Part shown: positions 11,386 through 22,737 of the stretch, piece after piece | Layout: each line of letters opens with the position of its first letter | How positions within the stretch are numbered: position 1 is the stretch's first letter | Assembly (NCBI GenBank): GCA_027922465.2 | Contig: BQMF02000368.1 | Coordinates: 310,001 to 374,000 of the forward strand | Length of the DNA stretch: 64,000 bases | Direction: 5' to 3' | DNA from: Turritopsis dohrnii | Taxonomy: Eukaryota > Cnidaria > Hydrozoa > Anthoathecata > Oceaniidae | Program-made: the position numbers and the translations under genes | Notes under the pieces: generated by a model | What the model saw: the letters and a program-made list of their open reading frames with translations, nothing else | The model's database searches: none | Told to the model about the DNA's origin: nothing

Positions 11386-13690
11386 TTGATATCAAATTTT
11401 CATATTTATTATTTACAACAGTGTTTTTCAACACTACATTACTATATCTCAAAGTTTACTTCACACAAAGGTTTAAAAGAAGACAGCAAAACTGACGTAT
11501 TTTCGAGCTGGAGTGTGGCGGATTTGAGAATGTTTTTAAAACTCGTAAATCAAAATAAAGGAACTTCTAGTATGGAAAAAGAAGCACTTTTAACGAAAGT
11601 CATAGTGTTCTGGAAGTCATTACAACCCAATGTGGACTTCAGTACTCAATCGTCCACGAAGAAAAACGAAGAACAACGAAGAAATCATGCATTGATAGGG
11701 GAGAAATACCCACCGATATATCCTGGTATGACAGATGCAGATTTTTCCAAATGGAACGTTGTTCAAATACAGAATTTTCTGCAAGACAGAGGTATTAACC
11801 GAACAGGTCGAAAAGATCAACTAGTCCTAAATGCTTTTTCTGCGTACAACCTTGACCTTCCCATAACATTCCAAGACCCTCAAGAAGAGCAGTTAGAAGT
11901 TAAGAAAGACAAGGAATTAAAATTGAAGCTGGAAGATGGAGTTGTTGTTTTACCGAATCCTGACAAATTATTGAATGAGTGGATTAAAGCACCAGCATAT
12001 TTACCCAGTACAACTTGTGGTGATGTGGAAGATTATCTTGGGAAAAATGAGGCTGGAAAAGCCTACAAAAGTGGTCTGAGTTTATTGCTTTCTAAGCATT
12101 TAGACAATGTTATGTCACATCATATCAGCACAAATATACGTTATTGCTTTGTACGTGGAGTGTGTTTACCAGAGCAAAAGTTGAGTAACGAATACTACAA
12201 TGTCTGGGTATGCCTTCACAAAGACACTGCTAAAATAATTAGTGCAGACTGTTCTTGTGTTGCAGGGTAAGCATTTTATTTTCAAATTATTTTACTAACC
12301 AGTAGCATTTAGTAGAATAACTTGGTGAATTATCTGCTGTAGCAAAGTACAAAAAAGTATATTTAACGTCAAATTTCCAAGTATATATTAGGTGTAGTTG
12401 ATTTATTTTAGTGTAAGTGGCGTTTGTAAGCATGTTGGATGTCTTCTGTGGTATATAGAACGAGAGGTACGTGAAGGTCGAAATTTAACTTGCACATCAA
12501 AGCCACAAGTGTGGCATGCTCCTACTAAACGACAGTCCAAATTACATCAACCTGATACCATTGTCAATATTAAAATAAAGAAGCCGAAAATTGAAAATAT
12601 TTTCACGAAAAATAATAACTATGAATGATCAGAGTTCGATCCTCGTGCACCAGAAGACCGTGTCCCAATGATCATTTCACAAACCGATTGTGATATTCTT
12701 GCCTCTGCAACAAATGGTAACTGTGGTGTAGTACTGTTACTGAGAGAACCAAGTTGTGATAACCTAGTTGATGTGCCATATCCAAGCAATACAGTTGAAG
12801 TAGAAACGAGTAACCATGTTGTATTTCCAAAGACAATTGCACAACATGTGGATGAATTAAAATTACTGGATATACCCTTGACTGAAGTGAAGCAAATGCT
12901 TAAGCAGAATGTAACTTTGACTAATGAACAATGTGCTTTGGTTGTAAGGGAAACCATACTGCAAAGTGAAAGTACAGAATGGTTTAAACAGAGGAAATAT
13001 AGAGTCACAGCGTCAAAATTATAAATGATTGCAGACAAGGTTGAGGCGAATAGTGTTAGAAGTACGAAAGTAAAATCAGCAGTTTTTAGCATTTGTGGTT
13101 ATTATAACGCATATACATCCAAAGCTGCAAAATGGGGAATCGAGAATGAGGATAATGCAAGGAAGTTATATGTGAAAGTTATGAAAAAGAAACATAAGTA
13201 CTTCAAGGTAAATGCAACTGGTTTCCACATCAGCACAGAATATCCGTTTATTGGGGCTAGTCCTGATGGTATTGTTGTATGTGCCTGTCATGGAACTGGG
13301 CTACTGGAGATAAAATGTCCATGGACATATAGGGGACTGTCAGTTAAGAAGTATGCAAATAAAAAAGATGCTTGTTTACAATGTATTGGTGAAACCATCC
13401 AACTCATAAGAGACCATCAATATTTCTTCCAGGTGCAATGCCAAATGGGAGTAACAGGGTACAAGTGGTGTGATTTCTTTCTTTCCACAACAAAGGAAAG
13501 TTTCACAGAAAGAATTGTCTTCGATTCATTATTCTGGCACGAAAATGTCACCAAAGTCATGGTGTTTTACGACACTGTCATCATTCCTGAACTTTTTTTG
13601 GAAACATGGAAAAATCAAAAAGCAGGCGATCACATAGTTGCGAAAGAAGTTTTAGACAGTATTAAGGATGTCATATGTAGTATGATTTGA
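11386..13690 (+). pseudogene. SAP/SWIM/YqaJ nuclease gene of the ISL2EU-type element
   Basis: Two exons, 11386-12266 and 12412-13690, joined through a GTAAGC donor and TTTATTTTAG acceptor, give a 720-codon frame. Order: a SAP-like helix pair (SSWSVADLRMFLKL), a clearer SAP motif (FSKWNVVQIQNFLQDRGI, DNA binding), a SWIM zinc finger built across the splice (CSC + VSGVCKHVGC), then a YqaJ-type nuclease with GASPDGIV, LLEIKCPW and FQVQCQMG, the D...ExK metal site of the restriction-like fold. YqaJ enzymes are exonucleases known from phage recombination. Two in-frame stops break it: TGA at 12626-12628 between SWIM and YqaJ, and TAA at 13022-13024 right after RVTASKL. The true start is uncertain: an acceptor-like site precedes 11408, so an upstream exon may exist. 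Confidence 0.8.
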
Positions 13691-14635
13691 TAGCTATTCT
13701 TTTTTTTCTAATTTTGATAGAAATAACATGAGCAGCTAATATACATTATGCTTTTGTTGTATGTTGGAGAGAAAAATAAATTTTTGCGAAGTAGTCAAAT
13801 TGATATATTTCGCGAGAATGAAATATCGCTGGAATTTAATTTCGCGATTTTTTTCGAAAATTCGCGAAACTCGCAAAATTTAATTCCCGCGAAAATTAAT
13901 ACCCTTTTAAGGTAGTATGGTATAGTCTATGGCTGTGTAAGGGTTATTGCTGTAATTACATGTTTTGTAGCCTTTAATGTAGCGAGGAAGGGGGATAAAG
14001 TAGCAGAAATCGTGCATTTTAAGTTGTGTTTCTTTTCCTATAATTACATAAGATTATATATATATATATATATATTTTTGCGTGTATATCGCATGTTAAG
14101 TGTCTGCGCTTTAGTTTATTTACATTGCGTTAGAGAGTTTTTTGCTAGTCTATGGACGTTTTTTCTCATTGTTTCCAAAGCTATTTAATGTCTTATTAAT
14201 TTAGGACTGTCAGGGAAGTATATTTTGTATGCAGTTTTTGTGATTTTCTTTTGTTTTAAAATAGTCTCTTATGAATTTTTCTAAAATTTTTTTTAAATTT
14301 TTAACTTTTTAATTTTTTGCTTTGAAACCGCTTGTAAATTCCATTCTCAAACGTCTTCGTTTCGCTATTTTACTTCTCTCTATTATATTTCTAACATTTT
14401 CGTCTCGCTAGTTGGCTCCTCTATATTATTTTTTTTCCCCTGAGAAATTGTAATGAACAATTTATGATTGAATCTTTTGTATATCTCACTATTTCATTAT
14501 TTCTGTACTATTCACGATTTTTAATTGTAATTATAGGGCGTATAATTTTTAGCATATAAACCTTCTTGTAAGACATTTCTAGTTAAACCTGACGAAGAGA
14601 AATCGAAACGTTGTTTAAATGTAGTTTTTTTTTTG

Positions 14636-14695
<60 letters not shown>

Positions 14696-14701
14696 AAAAA
14701 A
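13691..14701. other. Spacer between the two transposon genes
   Basis: No gene. It contains a decayed foldback element at about 13783-13915, with arms rich in TTCGCGA and ending ACCCTTTTAAGGTA, and two TA microsatellites. An open frame at 14521-14715 is produced by the TA repeat. Confidence 0.6.
14640..14693. repeat. TA dinucleotide microsatellite
   Basis: An uninterrupted AT/TA run of about 54 bases just past the 3' end of the transposase gene; a shorter run lies at about 14053-14074. Confidence 0.95.
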
Positions 14702-15392
14702 TCATTTAGGTACAAGTGCAGGTCCTAAGTTTGTTATTGCTGAACAGATCACAAATATATTGTCCAGTTGATCTTTTAAAGTTAATGGTAAAGCACCTTG
14801 AATGATACGAAAATCCTTGATTCTTGCTATGGCTCTTTCAACATGTATTCGTGCTTTTGCAATCGTTGAGGTTTTACAACAATTTTGTTTTGAGAACTTC
14901 CCTTTGTCTCTCAGAAAAGGAGGGATTATCAATTTAGAGCCTTTGCTCACCAGAAGATCACTTATATTGAAACCTTTGTCAGCCATAATATTGTCACCAT
15001 AATCAAGTTTATCAAGCATTCCACTTGTCTTTACTATAAACCTGTCAGATGCAGAGCCTCCATATGATTTAGATATATACGATATAGTACCTGCAGGGGT
15101 AACACATAATAGGTTTTTCCAGGTATTTCTTGACTTATAAGATGAGTATGTTTGACTCTGAGCCTTGGCGATTGATGGTTTTTCAATTATACCCTCAGTA
15201 CAGTCTATAATTCCAACTACATTACTAAATTTCTCAAAACATTTAGGATAGTAACGTTACACATCATCACGAGATGGTCAAATAATCAATCCAGAAAGCT
15301 CTTTTCCCAGGAAGGAAATCCAGGTAGTCAATATTTGAGATACAGCAGTTTGTGAAATATTAAACCTAAACGCCAAATCTTTTTCTGTTAAT

Positions 15393-18300
15393 CCTAGGAG
15401 GATAGAAAAGAGAAGGAGAAACAACTCAAATTTAAAGGCTATTCAAACTACCTTATCGGACAAAACAATGTCGGACAAAAGTGACGAAATTTTCCATGGG
15501 TGACGAAAATTTTGTCCGACGAATAATTTTGTCCGACGAAAAATTTGTCCGACGAATAATTTTGTCCGACGAAAAATTTTGTCCGAAACCAAAGTTTGAA
15601 TAAATTCATTCTTTGATAAAGAAAGAATGTTTATGAACTGCTTTAAAGATTTTTCCTCTATTTTCTACTACAATGAAATATGTATAACATAAACTTAATA
15701 TAACAGCATAACTGCGTTAACATAAGAGGTTTAGTTCTAGAAATAAAACAAAAAAACATTATACTGAACAAAATAGTTCTAGAGATTATAAAACATTATA
15801 CTGCTTTAAAACAAATGTCTACACGTTGTTTTCTTTATAAGGAACATTAAGTTTGATTTGAGTCTCACAGTTCCTTATCTTTAACCTCAGATTTTAGAAT
15901 ATTCAGTACTGATAATAGTTTCGGAGATAGCATTAAGATTGAGGCAAAATATCAGCCTCGCGTTCCTTATAAGTGTGTTCCTTATTAAAAAAAACGTGTA
16001 AGGATTCTTTTAATAAAAGTAGAAAGAAACCCTGAAAACTGAAATAGTGACGGTGAGTATTTAAAGCCTGGAATCAAAAGAAAGTTTTCTTCAATTAACG
16101 AGGAAAGCACAATCGCAACACAAAAATCATCACGAGTCGTTTTGGATGAAGATGATGAAAATAGCAGTGAGACATCTGAAATTCAGGAAAACATTTTGAC
16201 TGAAAACTTGTTAGATGAAAACATTGATAGCACAATTGAACTTTTTATAGAAAAAAAGTAGAACATTTTATGATTGGAAGTAGAAAGATTTGTAGCATGT
16301 CTTCAAAGTTAATACTGTTGTATAACCTATAAATGATGATACTGAGTAATTTATGTTGTTTTCCAAAACTTAAAAAATGGACAAAAATTTTCGTCGGACA
16401 AAATTATTCGTCGGACAAAAGTGACGAAATTTTCCACGGGTGACGAAAATATTGTCCGACGAATTATTTTGTCCGACGAAAATTTTGTCCGACATTGTTT
16501 TGTCCGATAAGGTATTCAAATTTTGCATTGTTTTTAAATTGAATAGAAACGTAAGCGCGATGCGCTCGTCCCAGTTTTTTCTATTTTCTCCTAATTGAAG
16601 CCTATATCAAAAATATACTAATTTATCCCCTGAGAGACCACTATTAAGCTTTTATCTATTGAAAATAGACCGATATGTCCCTCACTGTGGGTTTCAAAAC
16701 ATTCGGCGTCAAAAACCCGAGAGGAAATTTATAAAAATCGCCATTTTGAGCTTCAACAGGAAGGTGCATGTGCTCTCACTGATCATGTTTTGTTTTGAAG
16801 AAATACTTGTGCGTGTGTTTTGCGTGATTTATATGATCTTTCTTGTGAATTTATCTGTCAGTTTCTTTTTATTTGAACAGTTTTGATTCAGGAGTACGTA
16901 AGTTATATGGATTTGTTTCACAGTGATTTACTGTCGTTTTCTTAATATATTTTGCATAAATTAACTTTCAAAAATTTTACTCAGTCAGCATTATGTTTTT
17001 ACTTACAGCTCTCTGTAATGCCTCTCTGTTATTACTTTTGATTAATACTGTTTCTGTTCTCCAGGAATTCTTTCGAGAAATATTTGTTGTATATAGTTAA
17101 AAAATAAAAAGTTGGTTGCTCATGGATTTGTCACTTTTAGGTATTTCACTTTCTCTTGCTTGGTTAAATTCTTTGACTTTTGAACATAGTGTGTTGTTGC
17201 TAGCCACTGGCAACTTGGTATATTGTAAATGCATATTTTTCCCTTTTCTAGAGCATATAATCTAGAATTGATATTGTCAAAAATTATTAAAAAAGAAGAA
17301 AAAAACAACCATGAAGGAGTGTTTTGGTGTAGTAGTTGAACATGAAGAACTAAATGTGTACCCTCAGTAACCTCTGTAGTAGTTAGTAGCTTCACAAGAA
17401 GAGTTCAAAGGATTGAATCACAACAACCTAAGTATGTTGGGGATGCTCCTGAATTTTCAATACATGATGATTCGTGTGATATCTGTTTTGTGCCTGCCAA
17501 AAAAACATTAAGATTAAGTGAGAATTAGTAAACAAACATAGCATTTCTACAAGAACAGCAAGACCACGGAACTGGTGATTTTAAAATTGACTCAGAGGAA
17601 GAAATAACAATAGAGCTCCTGGATGAGTTTAACGAATTCGAAGAATTTAAGATAAAAGTCTGGACGATATTTTAGTGGAAGATTTCCAAGAGTAAAATTT
17701 GCTACCCCTGAAATCACATTTATTGACGAAAAATATCGTGAAGTAGCTGGACTACAAAACATAGTCACAACTGAGCTTGTGTGTCAATTGTGTGTCAAAT
17801 GTTTTTAAGAAGTCGTTCTTCGAAAAACATATTTGAGATGTGCTAAACTATTTTATATATTATTTTTTTGCTAGCTACCTAGTGTAGTAGCTACCCACTG
17901 TATCACTTATTATTTTATCAAATGTTGAACAATATTGGAAAAATTTCACTTCTTCAAAAGTTTTTATTCATGTAAAAAAGTTCTTCATTTAGCTAGGTGA
18001 CCTTATAGTGTTTTAGTTTGTTAATGATGAGGTCTCAAACTATGACTGTTTCAACCTTTCTTATATTTTACTGGTTCATCTATATAAGTGTTTTAACTCC
18101 CTACTAAGGTTTTACTTTCAACTGTATATATGCATGCTTAAAGGTGTACAGATTTTATATGTCCTGATGATGATTTAGAAATCGAAAATTCGTCGTTTTT
18201 ATTAAAATCTTGTTATCTTATTTTACTTTGAATTTTAAAGTTTCCAAGATGCATAAATTCGGAATTGATTTCTTGTTTATGTTTTGAAACTATGATATCC

Positions 18301-18598
18301 ATGATTATTTTAATAATATATTCCCCTCACTGCTAGGAGAAACAGTTTGTGATCAAAAACTATTACATCATGAGTTGGTGCAAGCCAATAACATTTCGCC
18401 CGGATTGTTTTTTTGAAAAACCAATCGCATTGCTACTGCTTAAATTATGTTAAATTATTTCTTTGTTCAAAGAAAGATTATGCAGTTAACCGCTAATTTT
18501 AAAATTTAGATTTGAATAGAGCCGCACGCTAGCGCATCGAGCTTATTACAATGGAAAAACTAGAGTTGTTTCTCCTTCTCTTTTTCTATCCTCCTAGG
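15393..18598. mobile_element. 3.2-kb DNA transposon inserted in the THAP-DDE transposase
   Basis: Bounded by inverted repeats starting CCTAGGAGGATAGAAAA and continuing GAGAAGGAGAAACAACTC (about 35 bp, one length difference), and flanked by the direct repeat TTAAT at 15388-15392 and 18599-18603. Deleting the element and one TTAAT restores the transposase frame. No transposase of its own is recognised. Short open stretches that look like exon remnants occur at about 17400-17530 (reading PEFSIHDDSCDICFVPAKK) and 17550-17675 (acidic). Superfamily uncertain; 5-bp duplications occur for example in the hAT5 group. Confidence 0.85.
15450..16513. mobile_element. 1.06-kb non-autonomous element nested in the 3.2-kb transposon
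   Basis: Ends are ACCTTATCGGACAAAACAAT and its reverse complement, then multiple inverted TTTTGTCCGACGAA motifs, including a shared core GTGACGAAATTTTCCA. Flanking 9-bp direct repeats ATTCAAACT (15441-15449) and ATTCAAATT (16514-16522) differ at one base. A 9-bp duplication suggests a Mutator-like element. The interior has an open stretch (about 16056-16260) reading an acidic peptide with SSRVVLDEDDENSSETSE, perhaps an exon remnant. Confidence 0.85.
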
Positions 18599-19502
18599 TT
18601 AATCCAAGCCATAAGCGAACTAAAGTCATGAAGAGCTCATTTTCAATAGAAGTTTTCCTAGCTTTTCCACTTTTCAGTTTTTTGGAAATTTGATGTTTCT
18701 TGGGCTGAAAAGATTCAAGGCCACGAAAGTTATGAAGGTTTTTAGCCTTGCATTTAACTTTATCGTATAACCATTTAAAGACAGCATAGCTGGGTAAACC
18801 AGTATAGAATCGAAATAAATCGTCATTTTCTTTAACATCTGATACTGAAAAAGTGTTCTTAACTTTTAACTGTTCTTTCAGTAACGTAAGTTCATTCTGA
18901 AGATCATTTATAATATTTCTTTGAATAGTATCTTGTTCAAAGGTTTTTGCTAACTTTTTTCTTGTATTTTTACATCTACCACATTGTACGAAAGCTACAG
19001 TTCTGGAACTTGGTGATGTTAGCATATTTTCACAGCTTATCTCATAATCATGATCACAAAGAGTTGGTGAAACCATGTCATTTTCTTGTGGTGGTTCAGC
19101 TGTAGATTTTCTATTAATGTGACGGTGTCTTTTTTTCCCTGGAGTTTCGAAATCTGTTGGAGCACTTCGCTTTTGTGGTCCTGGACGTGATTCAGAAGCT
19201 TTTTCAGTATACCCCCTCATAAATAAAGTTGGAATTCGACAAACATCTAAACAATAACCCGCAGTGAAATGATTGGAACACACTTTAGTACTCATTGACA
19301 TCTTAAAGTTTCTACCTCTGTTCAACATTTTCCTCCACAACCTCATATCAGCCTCCGTTTTGGGACTATGCCATCTCAAAATACCAACATGATCCTTCAC
19401 GATGAGGCTGAAATGATAAAAAATGTATTATTTATTTTTTACAGCTTATGCTAGCTGCTGAGAAAGGAATTTGCTCTACTTTGCTTTAGCTATTAATATA
19501 GA

Positions 19503-20344
19503 CTAGCCGCCAAGGCGGCGTCGCTCGCCGCCCATATCCAACTGCTCTGTATCACTCTATCAATAAACGTCAAATTTCCTTATAAACGGCTCGTACAACT
19601 TGTGCTCAACCAGAAGCAGATTCGAAGTCACAACCTCTGGTAAAACCAATCTTTTATCAGTGTAACAATACACTCAAAACGTAGAGAGAGAAAAATTCAA
19701 CTTTTTATTAGCTTTTGTTTTAAAAAGGTTACGCGCTCTAACATGGGTGCTATCAAACAGGGGGAAAATGGTTTCTCTTCTTAAAAAGTTCACACGGAGG
19801 AGAGAAAAAAGGCACGTGCTAAATGAATAAATAGAATAAAAAAACGTTCGATCAGAACGCTTAAAAATTAAAAGAAGAAATTAATTTATTAAAAGAAAAG
19901 CAAAAAAAAAACATTTTGTTTTGATATGATACTCTTTTTTTACCTATCGGTTTTTAAACATTTTGATTGCTCAAATAATAAGTTCACCCGTCTCAGACAG
20001 TCAGGCAAGAGTTAGTGGCAAACCGAACATATGCTGCCACGTTCTGCCACGGCTGCTTTTTGTCCAAAATGTTTAATCAGTTAGTTTCTTTGTATTTAGT
20101 TGATGTACTGTTTTCAAAGCCAGGTCAACGTGGAATATAAAACTAACAATAACGATAAAAACAAAACGTTATTCCTATTAGTTCATCAGCCAAAAAAAGT
20201 CACGTTCGATTGGGATTGCAATGTATTTGCTCTGAACTCACGTCGCACACAAAAAAAGAAATAATTTCGCTCACAACTCAATCTACCATTTTGCGTGACT
20301 TACAAACAAACGCACAAACAAACAAACAAACAAACAGAGAATCG
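19503..20344 (+). mobile_element. Possible retroposon in the transposase intron
   Basis: Starts near a GC-rich hairpin (GCCGCCAAGGCGGC, about 19507-19520) and ends with a (CAAA)n tail (about 20311-20336). It is flanked by GCTATTAATATAGA (about 19489-19502) and GCTATTAATATATAGA (about 20345-20360), which look like an imperfect target duplication. The 3' simple-repeat tail and long duplication suggest a LINE- or SINE-type insertion; no coding domain is recognised. Confidence 0.45.
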
Positions 20345-20526
20345 GCTATTAATATATAGATTTACTTACTTGTCTTTATTGCTTCGGCAGTTAGAACAAC
20401 CGTAAACTGAGCAGAAGTCATTTCCTCCCATAGTTTGTTTATTTAATTATTGCTTTTCTTTCACTTTAAGTACATTACAGTTAGTACAGTCAGTTAGTTA
20501 GTTGGTACCATTTCGCTTGTTTACAC

Positions 20527-20591
20527 CACCAAAACAATCCTACAATGTATTGCGCACGGGGGATTCTTATATAATCACAATATCGTCTATT
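20527..20591 (-). repeat. Right terminal inverted repeat of the ISL2EU-type element
   Basis: Partner of 11250-11314. The ATG of transposase exon 1 lies 96 bases inside it, so the repeat probably holds or borders the transposase promoter. Confidence 0.9.
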
Positions 20592-22440
20592 AACTATCCA
20601 AATTTCCAATAATATTGATATCAAAATTCAAATGAAATAAACAATTATGAAAATGCGTAAAATAATCCACAAGATTTATTAATAAGTTTCTGATTATACG
20701 AACTTGCTTTCATAATGCTGCTAGTATAATTTAGTATAGTTCATCAAAACACACTTCCAAATCTTTACACTTTGTCCTTTCATAACTTCCTTTTTTAATA
20801 AATATAAGTTCTTTCATTGTCACATTAATGTACATATATTTGGTAAATACATAAAACCACATTCACAAAGACAATAAAGAAATTTATGTTCGATTTATGA
20901 ATGATCACAAATGAATTCGTAGCGACACTTAATGCTTCGGAGAGAGCATAAAAAGACTTGGTTAATGCACTGATAGTTAAACAAAAGGTTTCAGCATTCT
21001 AAGCTTTTAGAGGCTCCAAAAAAATTATAGAATTATTTAATGAGAATGCAGTCATCAGTCTGTGAAGGTTGGTTGCACCACAACTGCTAAAACTATAAAC
21101 AATTACATGAACAGATGAACAGTTAGAATTCAATTCATGTTATCTTATCTACGGAAAATTTGATTGCTATAACGTCACTATAATAAAAATAAGTTGTCCC
21201 AAGCCAAACGCCCATTTGAATTTCCAAGAATTATTTTAATAACCTCTGTTACTCAGGCAATATAGAGATCAAAAATTTGATGCAGATTTATTAAAAATTA
21301 TACTAACTTCAATTGAAAGAACTTTCCTTAAACAATATTGTGTATTCCCCAGAAGTTCATCCCCCCTTCAATCGGAAATAGTTTCCCTTAGACATTTTTT
21401 ACCCTTAAATACTAATTCAAACAATTTAAGTTCTAACACTTGATATCATAAATAACATAAACAAATTAACGAAATATCAAAAGCACATTTTAACAATGGA
21501 AGAGAAGATTCCACAGAAACTGATTTCATGTCTGATTTTCGCGAAGGTTGAGAAACACTGTTATATAGTACACACATTGAGAAATAGCTAAGATTAAAAC
21601 GTTCAAACTGCTAATTACGAAATAACGATGAGATAAACATCTTTGACATAATCTATATATTAATATAACGTTCGTAAATCACTTAAAGTACTAATGATCT
21701 TAAAGAACTGTTATAAATAGAACCAAGATTAGTAGTTTCCTTACATCAACAGTGGGATTTCCTTCAATCAGAAATGAGTGAAGCACGATTGGTTAGTTTT
21801 CTCATGGAGATTTCTTCTTAGGATAGGGCTATATTATTTTGGTTACAACCTTTATAACAATTCCTTATTTCTTTACACTATACAACAATTCAATACAACA
21901 ATGAAAAATGAAATTACTGTCTGTATATATGTAGACTTAAGATAACATAATAATAATAAAATAATACATAAGTATTGTCTGAACGTTTCGAAGCATTAAT
22001 CTTCTCTATCAAGTGTGTCAAAATCACATAAATGATAAAATACACTTTTGCTGGTTCATGCATGTACATATGAAGATAACATTTAGATAGTCCGCCAATA
22101 CTGATAATGAAGATAAAGATAGCAAAATTCATCACGCCTTTGTATTTTGTGCTGGTTGTACGAAAAGAAAACATATTCAAGAAATAATAAAAAATATTAT
22201 ATTGTATCAATATAAGAAGTATTATATTGTTTTGCAATAACACGCCTTAACAACACCGTGGTCTGACAGATCTTTCACAATTACGATTATGTAACGATTA
22301 TTTCAATTCCAGTAAGTTAATTATATGAATACTGATGATGCTGGCATAGTACGACAAATAGTAATGGGAAATTCGCAGCTTTGTTGAACGATATCAATAC
22401 AAAAAGTTAGCTGTCAGACCGGAAAATAGTATGTAGTAGA
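20592..22440. other. Intergenic, no gene seen
   Basis: AT-rich. A 109-codon hydrophobic open frame on the minus strand (21914-22243) is low-complexity and shows no recognisable family. Confidence 0.5.
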
Positions 22441-22737
22441 TCAAATTAACTTTGTTCTGATGGTTTTGATCAGAAACATACGAACTTTCTTCCAAATTTT
22501 CGAAAATAGTTGATAAATGAAATATAACATCAGAAACGCAAAAGGAGTAAGTACTAAGTCGACTCTATCGTAGATTTTTAACACGGACATTATTGATTCG
22601 TTGTTAGTGCCTCTGTTGACGTATAAGAAAGCGCGTGGCACGTTGACACCAACAAAGATAATCAAAAGGGAGATGGAGGCAGATTCCAGTTGGTTGACCA
22701 AATCGTCCTTATATGGTTTGATTTGAAGTTGGACCAA

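Larger units (their letters stand above)
14702..20431 (-). pseudogene. THAP-DDE transposase of the ISL2EU-type element, split by an insertion
   Basis: Exon 1 (20431-20370) codes MGGNDFCSVYGCSN, the CxxxxC start of a THAP zinc finger, and ends at a GTAAGT donor. Exon 2 starts at 19407 after TTTCAG, completes the THAP finger (KVCSNHF, then a proline-containing IPTLF), a basic linker and a coiled coil, and reaches the insertion at 18598. After it the frame resumes at 15387 with TEKDLAFRFNISQTAVSQIL (helix-turn-helix) and a DDE_Tnp_4 nuclease: IIDCTE (Asp at 15203-15205), IMADKGF (Asp at 14978-14980), RIHVERAI (Glu at 14837-14839), ending at 14702. Counting one copy of TTAAT, the exons sum to 1557 bases, exactly 519 codons. 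Two stops lie inside: TGA at 15278-15280 (likely Trp in relatives) and TAA at 15257-15259. THAP finger binds the transposon ends; DDE cuts and joins DNA. Confidence 0.85.
11250..20591. mobile_element. ISL2EU-type DNA transposon, 9.3 kb with nested insertions
   Basis: The left end (11250-11314) and the reverse complement of the right end (20527-20591) form 65-bp terminal inverted repeats. The first 20 bases, AATAGACGATATTGTGATTA, are identical, and most of the rest match, including ATTGTAGGATTGTTTTGGTG. A TA dinucleotide sits at the same place in both ends (11252-11253, 20588-20589) and may be the target duplication, the element proper then starting GACGATATTG. Inside are two convergent genes: SAP/SWIM/YqaJ nuclease (plus) and THAP/DDE transposase (minus). 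This pairing marks the ISL2EU group of eukaryotic transposons. Without the 3206-bp insertion and one TTAAT copy the element would be 6131 bp. Both genes are broken, so it cannot move on its own. Confidence 0.85.

Noticed and set aside
12619..13092. 157-codon minus-strand open frame
   Set aside because: Antisense of the YqaJ gene.
14521..14715. 64-codon open frame
   Set aside because: Mostly Tyr/Ile from the TA microsatellite.
21914..22243. 109-codon hydrophobic open frame
   Set aside because: AT-rich low complexity, no family signal, no splice context; could be the end of an unknown membrane gene but not supported.
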